64,000 nucleotides of DNA from Myxococcaceae bacterium JPH2 (GTDB lineage Bacteria > Myxococcota > Myxococcia > Myxococcales > Myxococcaceae): positions 372,001-436,000 of the forward strand of contig JAEMGR010000009.1 in NCBI GenBank assembly GCA_016458225.1, read 5' to 3'. The position numbers and the translations under genes are program-made. The notes under the pieces were generated by a model. That model was not told where the DNA came from. It saw only the letters and a list, made by a program, of their open reading frames with translations, and did no database searches. How positions within the stretch are numbered: the first letter of the stretch is position 1; every line of letters starts with the position of its first letter. Below are positions 1 to 10,625 of the stretch, piece after piece.

Positions 1-899
1 ATCCAGATGGCGAGCCCGTCCGAGTCGTGCACCTCGGGGCGGAAGTCATCGAACGTGCCCCGGTCGTTCTCGCCGAACTGGTACATGCTGGTGAGAGGCG
101 CCATGCCGAGCTGCCGCACGCCCTTGCGCGCGAAGAGCGACACCTCCACCTCCATGACCGTCCGCTCGCCCGGATGGATGACGAAGCGGTACGCGCCGGC
201 CACGCTCGGACTGTCCAGGAGCGCATGGACGACCACGCGCGACTCGCCCGGCACCGGCGTCTCCAGCCAGAACTCACGGAACGACGGGAACTCCTCACCG
301 CCCGGCAGCCCGGTGTCGATGGAAAGGCCACGCGCGGACAGCCCGTAGCGGTTGCCCTGCCCCAGCCCGCGGAAGTAGCTGGCCCCCAGGAACGCCACCA
401 GCTCGTCCATGACGTCGGGCCGGTTGAGCGGATACGCCAGCCGGAAGCCCGCGAACCCCTCGGACTTCGCGAGCGGCGGCACCTTCACGAGCGGCCCGTA
501 GGTGAAGAGCGAAGGCGAGAAGGGAACGGGCCGCGAGCGGCCGCCGTCCACCACGTTCATCGCCACCGGGCGCGGAAAGAAGAGACCCGGGTGGAAGAAC
601 TGTGCCTGGAAGGGCAGCCCCGCGGAGCGCCACAGCGCCTGGTCCGCGCGATAGCGGATGTCGCGATAGGCGTCGTAGGACAGGTTCGCGTACTCGGGGG
701 GAACCCCCACGGGCGGCTCGCGGTAGGGCCGCGCGGCCAGGGCCCGGGCACGCTCACGGACCACCTCGGCGGAGAACGCCACCGTCCCGCTCGCTCGCGC
801 CCCCGGAGTCGCGGCCTCCCCGCCAAAGCAGGCAAGCAGCACCACGAGGCATCCCCCGAGCACCCACGAGCGACGCGACGATGGCTGCCACTGCTTCAA
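1..899 (-). CDS. opgG: Periplasmic glucan biosynthesis protein OpgG/MdoG (3'-truncated by window edge)
   Basis: OpgG/OpgD-family proteins act in the periplasm in making osmoregulated glucans. The 299 visible residues match the N-terminal beta-sandwich domain: YDAYRDIRYR near residue 60, a GNRYGLSARGL stretch, and the family block APLTSMYQFGEN followed by FRPEVHDSDGL at the window edge. Family members run about 500 residues, so roughly 200 are outside. The start is a TTG preceded by GGAGG at good spacing; no better in-frame start is seen. The N-terminus carries a twin-arginine-like SRRSW (about 8-12), a hydrophobic core and LLAC (21-24), so export could be by Tat, as for OpgD, or as a lipoprotein; the sequence does not decide. 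The partner glucosyltransferase opgH would be expected downstream, outside the window. Confidence 0.85.
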   Translation of the reverse strand, partial: MKQWQPSSRRSWVLGGCLVVLLACFGGEAATPGARASGTVAFSAEVVRERARALAARPYREPPVGVPPEYANLSYDAYRDIRYRADQALWRSAGLPFQAQFFHPGLFFPRPVAMNVVDGGRSRPVPFSPSLFTYGPLVKVPPLAKSEGFAGFRLAYPLNRPDVMDELVAFLGASYFRGLGQGNRYGLSARGLSIDTGLPGGEEFPSFREFWLETPVPGESRVVVHALLDSPSVAGAYRFVIHPGERTVMEVEVSLFARKGVRQLGMAPLTSMYQFGENDRGTFDDFRPEVHDSDGLAIW

Positions 900-1478
900 G
901 AAGGCACTCCTCCAGGCGGCCGCGGGAACGCGGCGCAATGCGGCAGGCCCCTCGCAACACACGTGCCATGCGTCAGGACCGCCCCATGCCCCGGCGAGTC
1001 CCGGGGGAAGACCTCGCCACCTCCTTGCGCCCCCAAGCGCTTTCGCCCCAGACACGCACTCAAAGCGAACAACGCCAGCTCGCGAAGTGAACGAGCTGTG
1101 GAGGAGAGGGGCAACACCTCCAGGCTTGCTGTCCGATTCCTCCACAGCAGGACAGGGCGTAGCTGCTGCATCCCATTAGGCGGCACGCCATTCCACGCGT
1201 GTCAGCCCCCCTGACGCGGGGAGCGAGGGAGCGAGCCGCAGGGCGCCCGGCCGAAAGGATTTCCCGCGACAAGGCAGCGCGAAGCGGGCAGTGTGCGCCG
1301 CCGTCAGCGCCCCGGAATGCTCCGGGGCGGGCTGCTTGTTCCACCAGTTCTCAGGCGCTTCGGGCCATCGGGTCCGACCGCGCACCGCCCAGGCGCCCTC
1401 GATTTCCGAGCGAGCGCGCTGCGCGGGCGGCCCTCCACCCGGGAGGGACCGCGCCACCCTCACTCGCTTCAGGACCTC
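900..1478. other. Divergent intergenic region with inverted repeats
   Basis: This gap separates leftward opgG from the rightward helicase and must hold both promoters. Perfect 11-bp arms GCTGTGGAGGA (1095-1105) and TCCTCCACAGC (1138-1148) flank 32 nt. A compact hairpin at 1308-1329 has a 9-bp stem (CGCCCCGGA/TCCGGGGCG) and a 4-nt loop. It lies 150 nt before the helicase start and lacks a T-run, so it is more likely a 5'-UTR structure than a terminator. No convincing coding sequence was seen. Confidence 0.4.
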
Positions 1479-2942
<1,464 letters not shown>

Positions 2943-2958
2943 GCCACACGGCATCCAG

Positions 2959-3000
2959 ACTCGGTCCCGAAGCCAGCTGACGCCCGCTTCGGGACTGAGT
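2959..3000 (+). terminator. Intrinsic terminator after the helicase gene
   Basis: Arms at 2959-2973 and 2986-3000 form a 15-bp stem with one G-U pair, closed by a 12-nt loop and ending in three Ts. It begins 16 nt after the helicase stop codon. Confidence 0.8.
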
Positions 3001-3002
3001 TT

Positions 3003-3347
3003 CAGCGCGCGCGCCCACGAACGAGACGCGCGCGAGCATCGCCATCCGTGATGTCCCGAGTCGGGCCTTGCCTCTATTGCGTGGCGAGGCCCGTACCCAC
3101 GGGACGCACGGCCTCTCACCGAGAGCCGAGCGAATCGACGCGAGCCCGAACCCTGGGGCTCCGCGCATCCAGCAGTGCGCGCGTGAAGGGCTGTCCGTGA
3201 GGAGGCGCGGCGCATCGCACGGGACGCTCGCCTGCTCGACCGCACGCGCCTCGCGAAGCGCCTGGCCGACCTTGTGAGGTCCGCCCGACCCCGACTACGG
3301 TCCGCCACGGATGCTCACTTTCCACGCTCCAGGATTGCCCTCGGCCC
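3003..3347. other. Intergenic region, no feature recognised
   Basis: No credible gene, repeat or promoter consensus was seen. The stretch has the same high GC as its neighbours; the kinase promoter should lie in its 3' part. Confidence 0.3.
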
Positions 3348-5201
3348 ATGACGCGCACGACTGACGGCGACCTCCAGATCGACTCGGTCCTCCGGAACAC
3401 CTACAAAGTCATCTCCGTGCTGGGGCGCGGGGGCATGGGCTCGGTGTTCCTGGCGCAGCACCTGCGGCTCCCTGGCAAACAGGTGGCCGTCAAGGTCCTG
3501 CGGACCCACGAGAACTTGAGCCCGGAGATCCACGCCCGCTTCCGCCGCGAAGCGGAGATCGCCTCGCGACTCGGGCACCCCAACATCGTCGAGGTGCTCG
3601 ACTTCGACGCCCTCGAGGACGGCAGCCCGTTCCTGGTGCTCGAGTTCCTGCGCGGCGAGAGCCTCGCGGATCGACTGCGCCGAGGCCGCTTGTCGCTCGA
3701 CGAGACCTTCTCCTTCGTCCGGCAGATGGGCTCGGCGCTGCAGACCGCGCATCGCGCGGGCGTCGTCCACCGCGACCTCAAGCCCGCCAACGTGTTCCTC
3801 GTCCCCACGGACTCCGGTGGCGTGGTGGGCGAGCGCGTGAAGCTGCTCGACTTCGGCATCTCGAAGGTCATGTCCTCGGACACCCTCCAGACCCAGGAGG
3901 CGGTGCTCATCGGGACACCGCAGTACATGTCTCCGGAGCAGGCCCAGGGGCGCAATCGGCAGATCGACGCGCGCACCGACCTGTTCGCGCTCGGCGGCAT
4001 CGTCTTCGAGATGCTCGCGGGCATGACGCCCTTCGGCGGTGGCTCGCTCGCGGAGATCATCTACCGCATCGTCCATGAGCCGCCGCTCTCGCTGGCCACG
4101 CTCGTCCCTGGCACGCCGCCCAGCGTCGTCGCCGCGGTGGAGCGCGCGCTGGCCAAGAATCCGGACGAGCGATTCCAGGACATCGGCGCGTTCGTGTCCG
4201 CCCTCACCGGCACCGCGCTCCAGTCCCTGCCGCCGTCCGCCGCGGCCCTGGAGGCGATGAGCGCGGCGCGCGCCAGCCCCTCGGGCATCGCCCTCCCTTC
4301 GGATGATCCGCCCTCCCTGTCGGGGACGATCGCCCCCGGGAGCCAGCCCTCCGCTCGCCCGCCGCCCAATACGGCGCGGTTCGGCCCTCAGCCCTCCGCG
4401 CCCGTCAGCTCCGGAACGATGGGCTTTGGCGCGGCGCCAGCCGCCCAGGCCGCGCCCTCCCCGAATGACACCTTCGGGCTGGGGGCCACCATGGCCTCCG
4501 CGCAGGCCCCGGTGCCGGTCCCCGTCGCGCCGGCCGCCCACCCCGCCTCACTCGCGGCCAGCCCCGTCCCACTCGCGACAGGCCCGGCCTCCGTGCACGC
4601 GCAGCCCGCGCTGGCTGTGCCCGGAGTGAGCGCGCCGCCTCCGGCGAAGTCGAAGCTCCCGGTCGTGGCCGCCGCGGCCGCCCTCCTCGTGGGCGCAGCG
4701 GGGATCGGCTGGTGGCTTCGCCCCCCCCCGCCGTCCCAGGTCGCGCCGCCCGAGCAGCCGCCCACCGTGGCGGAGCGCCCATCCGCCGCGCAGGCGCCCC
4801 CCCACGTCGAGCCTCCGCCCTCGCATGTCGAGCCCGCGCCGACCGCGAACCCGACGCCCGCCCCGCCTCCGGAGGTCATCCCGAGCGACGTGAAGCCCCC
4901 ACCGTCGCAGGTAAAGCCTGTCATCACCCGCCCCGTCGTCGCCGAGAAGATTCCAGACGAGGTCCGAACCATTCTCCAAGAAGGTGAGCAGGCGCTGGAA
5001 AAGGGAGACGCGCGCGAAGCCATACGACAGGCGCAATTGAGCCAGCGCACGAAAATCACCGCCGCATCGTATTCGTTGCTCACGCGTGCATACTGCAAGG
5101 GAATGGATCTCGCGGGAGCCAAGCCCAATCGAAAGAAGGTCGCGCCGGCCGAGGCGGACCGAGTAGATCGCTACTGCAAGCAGCATGGGATTGAGTTCTG
5201 A
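3348..5201 (+). CDS. Membrane-anchored Ser/Thr protein kinase (Hanks type)
   Basis: A 617-residue receptor-like kinase. The glycine-rich loop LGRGGMGSV is at about 25-33, the invariant Lys in VAVKVL near 49, catalytic HRDLKPANV near 141 and DFGISK near 168, so all catalytic residues are present. After the kinase domain (about 1-285) comes a Pro/Ala-rich linker, one transmembrane helix near 434-455, and a periplasmic part with a second Pro-rich tract. The last ~90 residues are charged and probably helical, with two Cys (in AYCKG and RYCKQ) that could pair in the periplasm. Two secreted proteins follow closely on the same strand. The physiological substrate cannot be inferred. Confidence 0.92.
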   Translation: MTRTTDGDLQIDSVLRNTYKVISVLGRGGMGSVFLAQHLRLPGKQVAVKVLRTHENLSPEIHARFRREAEIASRLGHPNIVEVLDFDALEDGSPFLVLEFLRGESLADRLRRGRLSLDETFSFVRQMGSALQTAHRAGVVHRDLKPANVFLVPTDSGGVVGERVKLLDFGISKVMSSDTLQTQEAVLIGTPQYMSPEQAQGRNRQIDARTDLFALGGIVFEMLAGMTPFGGGSLAEIIYRIVHEPPLSLATLVPGTPPSVVAAVERALAKNPDERFQDIGAFVSALTGTALQSLPPSAAALEAMSAARASPSGIALPSDDPPSLSGTIAPGSQPSARPPPNTARFGPQPSAPVSSGTMGFGAAPAAQAAPSPNDTFGLGATMASAQAPVPVPVAPAAHPASLAASPVPLATGPASVHAQPALAVPGVSAPPPAKSKLPVVAAAAALLVGAAGIGWWLRPPPPSQVAPPEQPPTVAERPSAAQAPPHVEPPPSHVEPAPTANPTPAPPPEVIPSDVKPPPSQVKPVITRPVVAEKIPDEVRTILQEGEQALEKGDAREAIRQAQLSQRTKITAASYSLLTRAYCKGMDLAGAKPNRKKVAPAEADRVDRYCKQHGIEF

Positions 5202-5271
5202 CATGCCGGGTCGTCAGTCCGAGAGGAGAGACTCTCCGCGCGAGACAACGACCCATGGGAAGGAGACGCGC

Positions 5272-6087
5272 TTGAGAAACATCCTGGCAATCATTGTCAC
5301 CCTGGCCACGCTGGGTGCGGTGCCCGCGCTCGCGGGTGCGCCTGTTGAAGCGGGCAAGGTGTATGTCGGTTCGGAGGGCGCCGCCGTCACGGTGGTTCCG
5401 CTCACCCCGCGCGAGGGCAAGAAGTACCTCGTGCGCGTGGAGGGCACGGGCTCGGAGTTCGATGGGCTGGTGCTGCCCGCCACCGTCAACGACTGGAGCA
5501 GCAGTTCCTCGGTGCGGATGAACTACGTCACGCAGTACCACGGCCGTGACTACGCGGTCGTCGTCGTGTCCGGCTCCAGCACCGAGCTGTACGTGCCGGG
5601 CCGCCGCAGCAACGGCATCGGCGTCCGGTACGACGCCAAGCGCACCGAGTCGCTCAAGTCCGACGACGTCTACTCGCAGTTCCAGAAGCTGGAGAAGGCC
5701 GGCACGCTCGCCAAGCTGATGGCGTTCGATCGCAAGGCGGAGATGACGCGCCACGATGGCGAGTACGCCGAGAAGCTCAAGGCGATGAACGCGTCGTGCG
5801 GCACGCAGGTGGCGGGCACGCTCGACTGGAGCTCGGTGTCCGACGACCTCATCAAGGAGTACAGCATCTCCGGCTTCTGCGAGGCGCCGCTGGCCTCGCT
5901 GCGCGCCCTCTGCGACATCTCCGAGGAGGCGCGGCGCACGGTGAAGGCGAAGGTGAAGCAGGTCGACTGCCGGTTCGGCGCCAGCGTGGATCCGAAGCTT
6001 GAGGCGGATCGCCTCATCTGGACGACGGCCAAGGACGCCTCGAACCAGGAAGAGTTCGCCACCCGCTACTTCAAGCAGAACCTGTGA
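5272..6087 (+). CDS. Secreted protein of unknown function
   Basis: A 271-residue protein with no recognised family. The start is a TTG with AAGGAG seven bases upstream; translation from there begins with a basic residue and a hydrophobic signal peptide ending near PALAG. The open frame extends further upstream but has no ribosome site there and would bury the signal peptide. The mature protein has a beta-rich first half and a helical, charged second half with at least four Cys, suggesting disulfides. It lies 70 nt after the membrane kinase and 14 nt before another secreted gene, so the three may be co-transcribed. Confidence 0.7.
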   Translation: MRNILAIIVTLATLGAVPALAGAPVEAGKVYVGSEGAAVTVVPLTPREGKKYLVRVEGTGSEFDGLVLPATVNDWSSSSSVRMNYVTQYHGRDYAVVVVSGSSTELYVPGRRSNGIGVRYDAKRTESLKSDDVYSQFQKLEKAGTLAKLMAFDRKAEMTRHDGEYAEKLKAMNASCGTQVAGTLDWSSVSDDLIKEYSISGFCEAPLASLRALCDISEEARRTVKAKVKQVDCRFGASVDPKLEADRLIWTTAKDASNQEEFATRYFKQNL

Positions 6088-6101
6088 GCCGGAGCCACCC
6101 C

Positions 6102-6923
6102 ATGACCTTCAAGCGATTCCTCACCGCGGCGGCCCTCGTCGTCACCGGCACCTCCCAGGCCGTGGAGCCCCCTTGGGGCAAGGAAGAGAACCTGGGGCAG
6201 CGCATGGCCCTCGAGGCCACGTCCGTCTGCACCGATGGCAAGGGCCACTACGTCGCCATCGCGCCCATGCCCGAGGAGGGCAAGTACGACTTCCAGATGT
6301 ACTACGGCGACGGCAAGCAGTTCGTCGAGGTGGCCCCGCCCGAGGGCTACACCTCCGCCACGAGCTTCCTGGAGCCGCGCTTCTTCAACAAGGGCGCCAA
6401 CCCGAACTTCCGCGGCATGGACATGCGCGTGTACTCGTCCGTGGAGCTGAAGGCGAAGGAGCAGAAGTGCTCCCTGCGCTGCGGCGACCACGAGGTGCCC
6501 CTGAAGTGGGTGGCCGGAGAGCAGGCGCGTGAGCTGCTGCGCAAGGCGGCCTTCGCGCCGAACCCGCAGAAGTACGTGCCCTACGCGCTGCTGCGCGACA
6601 CGCAGGGCAACTACTACTTCGTGGACCGCGGCTTCCTGCCCTCCGAGGCCAAGAGCTTCCGCGTCTTCATCGGCCCCCGAGGCGACCTCAAGCAGCAGAA
6701 GATGACCAACGTGGTGTCCGACTCCGAGGGAGAGATCTTCTCCACGAAGAAGGGCGAGCTGCGGCTCGTGCTGGACAAGCAGAAGTCGCCCGTGTGGATC
6801 GCCAGCTCGAAGAAGACGCTCGAGCTGCGCGTGGTCCCCGTCGAGGAGAACCTCCCGCTCGTCTACAACGAGCTGGGTGTCTACACGGGGGCGCGCTTGG
6901 GCACGCCCTGCGACGACCAGTAG
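6102..6923 (+). CDS. Secreted protein of unknown function
   Basis: A 273-residue protein starting MTFKRFLTAA, with a signal peptide cleaved near TSQA. GGAG precedes the ATG by 8 nt; an alternative GTG at 6084 overlaps the stop of the upstream gene but would lengthen the signal peptide. The mature part is mostly beta-strand-like with two close Cys (KCSLRCGD) and a C-terminal Cys. No homologous family was recognised. It ends 13 nt from a convergent gene with no obvious terminator between. Confidence 0.7.
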   Translation: MTFKRFLTAAALVVTGTSQAVEPPWGKEENLGQRMALEATSVCTDGKGHYVAIAPMPEEGKYDFQMYYGDGKQFVEVAPPEGYTSATSFLEPRFFNKGANPNFRGMDMRVYSSVELKAKEQKCSLRCGDHEVPLKWVAGEQARELLRKAAFAPNPQKYVPYALLRDTQGNYYFVDRGFLPSEAKSFRVFIGPRGDLKQQKMTNVVSDSEGEIFSTKKGELRLVLDKQKSPVWIASSKKTLELRVVPVEENLPLVYNELGVYTGARLGTPCDDQ

Positions 6924-6936
6924 TGCCGGCCTTCGC

Positions 6937-7899
6937 TCAGACGCGCACCAGCAACGCGAGCTGGTGCGCGCCGATGCCCAGCCCCACCATCACCAGCCAG
7001 CGCGTGCGCAGCGCCTTCTGGAAGCGCGCCAGCGTCACGGGGATGGAGGCAATCACCATGTTGCCGTAGTCCTCGTAGGTATCCAGGTACTCGCGCGGGC
7101 GGAGCTCCTGGGCCCAGTGGTCCATCAGCTTGCGCGTGGCCTGGTGCGCGATGAGCGTCACGTCCTCGCCCCGCAGGCCGTGTTTGGCCAGCAGTCGCGC
7201 CACCAGCCGCGGAGGACCGTCCATGCCCGACTTCAAGAAGGCCTGGATGCCCGCCACCGGGTCGATGCCGTAGGTGGGCTGCTCCAGCCCATTTTCGGCG
7301 CGGCGGCGCATCGTCATGGCGCCGTACTCGTTGCTGAAGGTGTCCGCGGCGTAGTCCACCAGCACGAGTCGCTCGCCTGGACCGACCACGGCCGCGCCCG
7401 CCGCATCCCCGATGCCGATGGCGTGGCCCTGGCTGTAGTCCACGTTGCGCGTCCACCCTGCCCCGGCCACCACCAGCGCGCGCTGCAGCGCCCCCGCGCG
7501 AATGCCTTCCCAGGCCAGCACCACGCCCATGAGGAAGTTGCCGAAGTCCGCCTGCACCGGGACGACCATCACGTCCTGGCCGAGCCCCAGGTCGCGATGC
7601 ACCTCGTACAGCGCGTTGGGCGTGATGAAGTCGGAGACGGACACGTAGCCATACAGCCGCTCCACGTCCTGCGTGCCCAGCCCCGCGTCCTGGAGCGCCG
7701 CGCGCCCCGCCTCCGCGGTGAGCGCGCTCAGCGACTCGCCGGGCGCGAGCACCCGCCGCTCACGGTTGCCGTAGAAGAGGGCCTGCTCGCCCGCGCCCGC
7801 GGCCTTGCGAAGGGGCTCGAAGACAGGGTCGTCGTTGAGGCGAACGTGCGCCGGCAGCGCGGCGCCCGTTCCGATCAGCGCGATGGAGGGCGCGTCCAT
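6937..7899 (-). CDS. 3-oxoacyl-ACP synthase III-like protein lacking the catalytic Cys
   Basis: A 320-residue thiolase-fold protein resembling FabH. The FabH His (AHQAT, H252) and Asn (YGNM, N280) are in their usual places, as is the glycine-rich GIGDAAGA at 162-169. The nucleophile motif AACAGF is replaced by QADFGNF (116-122), which places Phe119 where Cys belongs. It therefore cannot form the normal acyl-enzyme and should not be a housekeeping FabH. It could be a binding or acyl-transfer variant, or use another residue. It starts 13 nt after the stop of a ThDP-dependent enzyme on the same strand, a two-gene unit that suggests joint action in a specialised condensation. Confidence 0.8.
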   Translation of the reverse strand: MDAPSIALIGTGAALPAHVRLNDDPVFEPLRKAAGAGEQALFYGNRERRVLAPGESLSALTAEAGRAALQDAGLGTQDVERLYGYVSVSDFITPNALYEVHRDLGLGQDVMVVPVQADFGNFLMGVVLAWEGIRAGALQRALVVAGAGWTRNVDYSQGHAIGIGDAAGAAVVGPGERLVLVDYAADTFSNEYGAMTMRRRAENGLEQPTYGIDPVAGIQAFLKSGMDGPPRLVARLLAKHGLRGEDVTLIAHQATRKLMDHWAQELRPREYLDTYEDYGNMVIASIPVTLARFQKALRTRWLVMVGLGIGAHQLALLVRV

Positions 7900-7912
7900 G
7901 GGCGCGCCTTGC

Positions 7913-9832
7913 CTAGCGTCCGTCGGCGGCGACGGCGGCGAAGCGCTCTCCGAACGGAGGAACCTCGCGGTAGTCGACGTGGGCGATGATGACCTGCGGC
8001 TGGCGGTCCGCGTCCGCGCGACGCAGGACCTCGGGCATCAGCGCGCTGAGCTGGCCGGGGCCCTTCACCGTGTGCGCACGGGCGCCGAGCGACATGGAGA
8101 AGGCCTCCAGGTCCGGATTGCCCAGACCGTAGAACTCATCCTCCAGCGGGTAGCTGCTGTCCTGGGCGCGCTCGCCATGGTTCACCATGCCGAGGAAGTT
8201 GTCGTTGAGCACCAGCGTCACGGTGCCCACCCGGTGGCGGGCCGCGGTCAACAGCTCGGTGCCGTTCATCAGGAACGCGCCGTCGCCGGTGAACGCCACC
8301 GCCGCGCGCTCCGGCCGCCCCACCTTGCCGCCGATGACGGCGCCGCAGGACCAGCCCATGGACGACAGGCCACACGGGAAGAAGATGCGCGTGGGCGCGG
8401 ACACGTGCAGGCAGTGCGCCGCCCAGCCCGTGCAGTTGCCCATGTCGATGTACAGGTCCATGTCCGGGCGCAGCTGCGCGTCCAGCTCGGCCATGAGGTG
8501 CTGCGGCTTCACCATGCCCTCGGACTGGGGCGCGCGCGGCACCAAGGGCTGATCCATCAGCGACATCACCTGCGCCCACCGCTCGCGAACCCGCGCGCCG
8601 CTGGACGGACCGATCATCTGCCCCAGCTCGCTGAGGCCCGCCATCACCGAGCCCACGTCCGCGACGATGGGCAGGCGCACCGGGAGGAACTGGCCGATGT
8701 TCGCCGCGTTCACGTCCACCTGGATGACGTTGCGCACGGCCTGGAAGTGCTTGTGGAAGCTGCGCGTGGCCCACTCGCCCAAGCGGCTGCCCAGCACCAC
8801 CAGCACATCCACGCCCTCGCGCAGGTAGGCCTCGGCGCGCTTGCTGCCGCACAGCCCCAGCACGCCCAACGACAGCGGATCCCGCTCGGAGAACAGGCCC
8901 TTGCCGCGCAGGCTCGTGGCCACCGGGATGCCGTGCTGGGTGACGAAGGCGCAGAAGGCCTCGCCCTGGGTGGCCATGGCCTCACGCGCGCCCGAGCCCA
9001 GGAAGATGAGGGGGCGGCGCGCGGTGCGCAGCATGGAGAAGGCGGCGCGCAGGTCCTCGAAGGGCGCCGCGGGCGGCCGAGCGCGGAAGGTGCCTCGGGT
9101 GGTGGGCAGCGTCACGCGCTCGATGCGCTGACGCGCGATGTTCGACGGGATGCTCAGGTGCGCGGCGCCGCCCGGAAGTCCCTGCGCGGTGCGCAGCGCG
9201 CGCGCCAGCAGCCGAGGGAAGCTCTGCGCATCCACGATGCCCGTGGACGCGGCGCACGAGTTGCGGAACACCTCCACCGTGTTCACGCCGTGCGTGCCGT
9301 TGCTCTCCTGGATGGCGGACATGCCGAAGCGATCCGTCGCCACCTGACCGGAGATGGCCAGCAGGGGAACCTGATCCAGGTTCGCGGACGCCACGCCGGT
9401 CAGCGCGTTGGTCGCCCCCGGCCCCGCCGTCACCATGCACACGCCCAGCTTGCCCGTGGCGCGCGCGTAGCCATCCGCCATGAACGCCGCGCCACCCTCG
9501 TGCGACGCGATGATGAAACGGATGGACGGGTGCTTGCGCATCCCCTGCTGGAACGGCGCGATGTTGCCGCCCGGAATGCCGAACACCGCGTCCACTTCCT
9601 CGCTCTCGAGGTGGGCCAGCACGCAGTCCGCGACGGTGAGGTCCTCCACCGTCTGATAGCCGCGCGCGTGCTGCTCGCCGTACATCGGCAGCGGCTCGGG
9701 CGGCTGCACAGGACGCGCTTCGCTCACCACCGGAACCCCCACCTCGCCTCGCAGGACCTCCATCGCTCCATCGTGAGTGAGGCTCGATGCGGAGGTCGGG
9801 GCGTGGAATTCAACGAGCGAGCGAGTGGACAT
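7913..9832 (-). CDS. Thiamine-diphosphate-dependent enzyme, acetolactate synthase-like
   Basis: A 639-residue member of the acetohydroxyacid synthase/pyruvate oxidase family with three domains in order. The N-terminal PYR domain holds the cofactor-activating Glu112 in SHEGGAAFMADGYARATG. A central Rossmann-like domain follows, and then a C-terminal PP domain with the ThDP/Mg motif GDGAF...LVLNDN near 515-543. A 60-residue extension precedes the PYR domain. The key residues are intact, so decarboxylation/carboligation of a 2-oxo acid is expected. It is not obviously the branched-chain amino acid enzyme: no small regulatory subunit gene is adjacent and its partner is the KAS III-like gene. The product is unknown. 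Confidence 0.85.
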   Translation of the reverse strand: MSTRSLVEFHAPTSASSLTHDGAMEVLRGEVGVPVVSEARPVQPPEPLPMYGEQHARGYQTVEDLTVADCVLAHLESEEVDAVFGIPGGNIAPFQQGMRKHPSIRFIIASHEGGAAFMADGYARATGKLGVCMVTAGPGATNALTGVASANLDQVPLLAISGQVATDRFGMSAIQESNGTHGVNTVEVFRNSCAASTGIVDAQSFPRLLARALRTAQGLPGGAAHLSIPSNIARQRIERVTLPTTRGTFRARPPAAPFEDLRAAFSMLRTARRPLIFLGSGAREAMATQGEAFCAFVTQHGIPVATSLRGKGLFSERDPLSLGVLGLCGSKRAEAYLREGVDVLVVLGSRLGEWATRSFHKHFQAVRNVIQVDVNAANIGQFLPVRLPIVADVGSVMAGLSELGQMIGPSSGARVRERWAQVMSLMDQPLVPRAPQSEGMVKPQHLMAELDAQLRPDMDLYIDMGNCTGWAAHCLHVSAPTRIFFPCGLSSMGWSCGAVIGGKVGRPERAAVAFTGDGAFLMNGTELLTAARHRVGTVTLVLNDNFLGMVNHGERAQDSSYPLEDEFYGLGNPDLEAFSMSLGARAHTVKGPGQLSALMPEVLRRADADRQPQVIIAHVDYREVPPFGERFAAVAADGR

Positions 9833-10146
9833 CGGCCTGCGTCTCCGTTCATCCAGCTTGGGCGATTCACTCCCTGTGGATTCTGGGGTCGGGAGTGCGT
9901 CACCCGGGTCGGGAAAACCCGGTTGTTTGAATCGGCGTTGCGTGGATACTGGAAAGTTTCAGTCGCTTAGTAGCCGAACAGCCCCGGATTGGGAAGTAAA
10001 AAACTTGGAAATCCGATTGGAGCCGCAGAGCAGGGCTGTACCGGCGTTGATCCCATCCCATCCTGCTGGGTTAGCATTCGAGACACTCGTACGCCCTCGA
10101 GTACGAGACATGAGGCGTCGAGGGTCACATCACGTGGGGGTTGGAG
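9833..10146. other. Divergent promoter region with inverted repeat
   Basis: This region separates the leftward ThDP gene from the rightward STAS-like gene. Perfect 7-bp arms CTCGTAC (10086-10092) and GTACGAG (10101-10107) are spaced by 8 nt and lie 40 nt before the ATG at 10147, a plausible operator position. An A-rich patch near 10000-10010 stands out in the otherwise GC-rich sequence. Confidence 0.35.
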
Positions 10147-10560
10147 ATGGCTGAAAATCTGCGAACGGAGTACGGGTTTCGAGCAAACGCGTCGGGCTAC
10201 ATCACCCCGGCCGAAGCGAACGCCTGGTTCGATGATCTTCGCGCCAAGGTGGCGATCAAGAAGGGGCGTCCGTTCGGGCTGATGGTGGATATCCGCGGGC
10301 AGAAGGCGAATCCGCCGGAGACCCAGGAGATCATCAAGCAGGCCATGGGTTGGCTGCGGCAGAACGGCATGGTCCGCTCGACGGTCGTGCTCGACAGCGC
10401 CGTGGCTCGCCTGATGATGGTGCGGATGGCGAAGCAAACCGGCGTCTACCAGTGGGAGCGCTACCTCGACGCGTCCAAGGACACGGAGTGGGAGGCCAAG
10501 GCGATTGATTGGATCGTCCACGGCCACGAGCCCAGCAAGGAAGAGGACGCCGCGGCGTAG
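10147..10560 (+). CDS. Small cytoplasmic protein, possibly STAS/SpoIIAA-like
   Basis: A 137-residue acidic protein without signal peptide or membrane segment. The alternating pattern (a GLMVDIRG-like strand at about 46-53, helices around EIIKQAMGWL and a short strand STVVLDS) resembles STAS/SpoIIAA-like domains, but no diagnostic residue confirms this. The ATG is preceded by GGGGG and GGAG; a TTG two codons upstream is less likely. It stands alone and ends in a hairpin terminator. STAS-like modules often act in partner-switching or protein-protein regulation; here that is inference only. Confidence 0.6.
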   Translation: MAENLRTEYGFRANASGYITPAEANAWFDDLRAKVAIKKGRPFGLMVDIRGQKANPPETQEIIKQAMGWLRQNGMVRSTVVLDSAVARLMMVRMAKQTGVYQWERYLDASKDTEWEAKAIDWIVHGHEPSKEEDAAA

Positions 10561-10576
10561 GCGCACTCCTCCAACA

Positions 10577-10600
10577 CTGCCCCGCTCACGCGCGGGGCAG
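10577..10600. terminator. Bidirectional hairpin between convergent genes
   Basis: Perfect 9-bp stem CTGCCCCGC/GCGGGGCAG with a 6-nt loop, 16 nt past the stop of the rightward gene and 26 nt before the end of the convergent acetyltransferase gene. No T-run is present. Confidence 0.6.
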
Positions 10601-10625
10601 CGGACGCGAGGTGGAGGGCCGAGCA

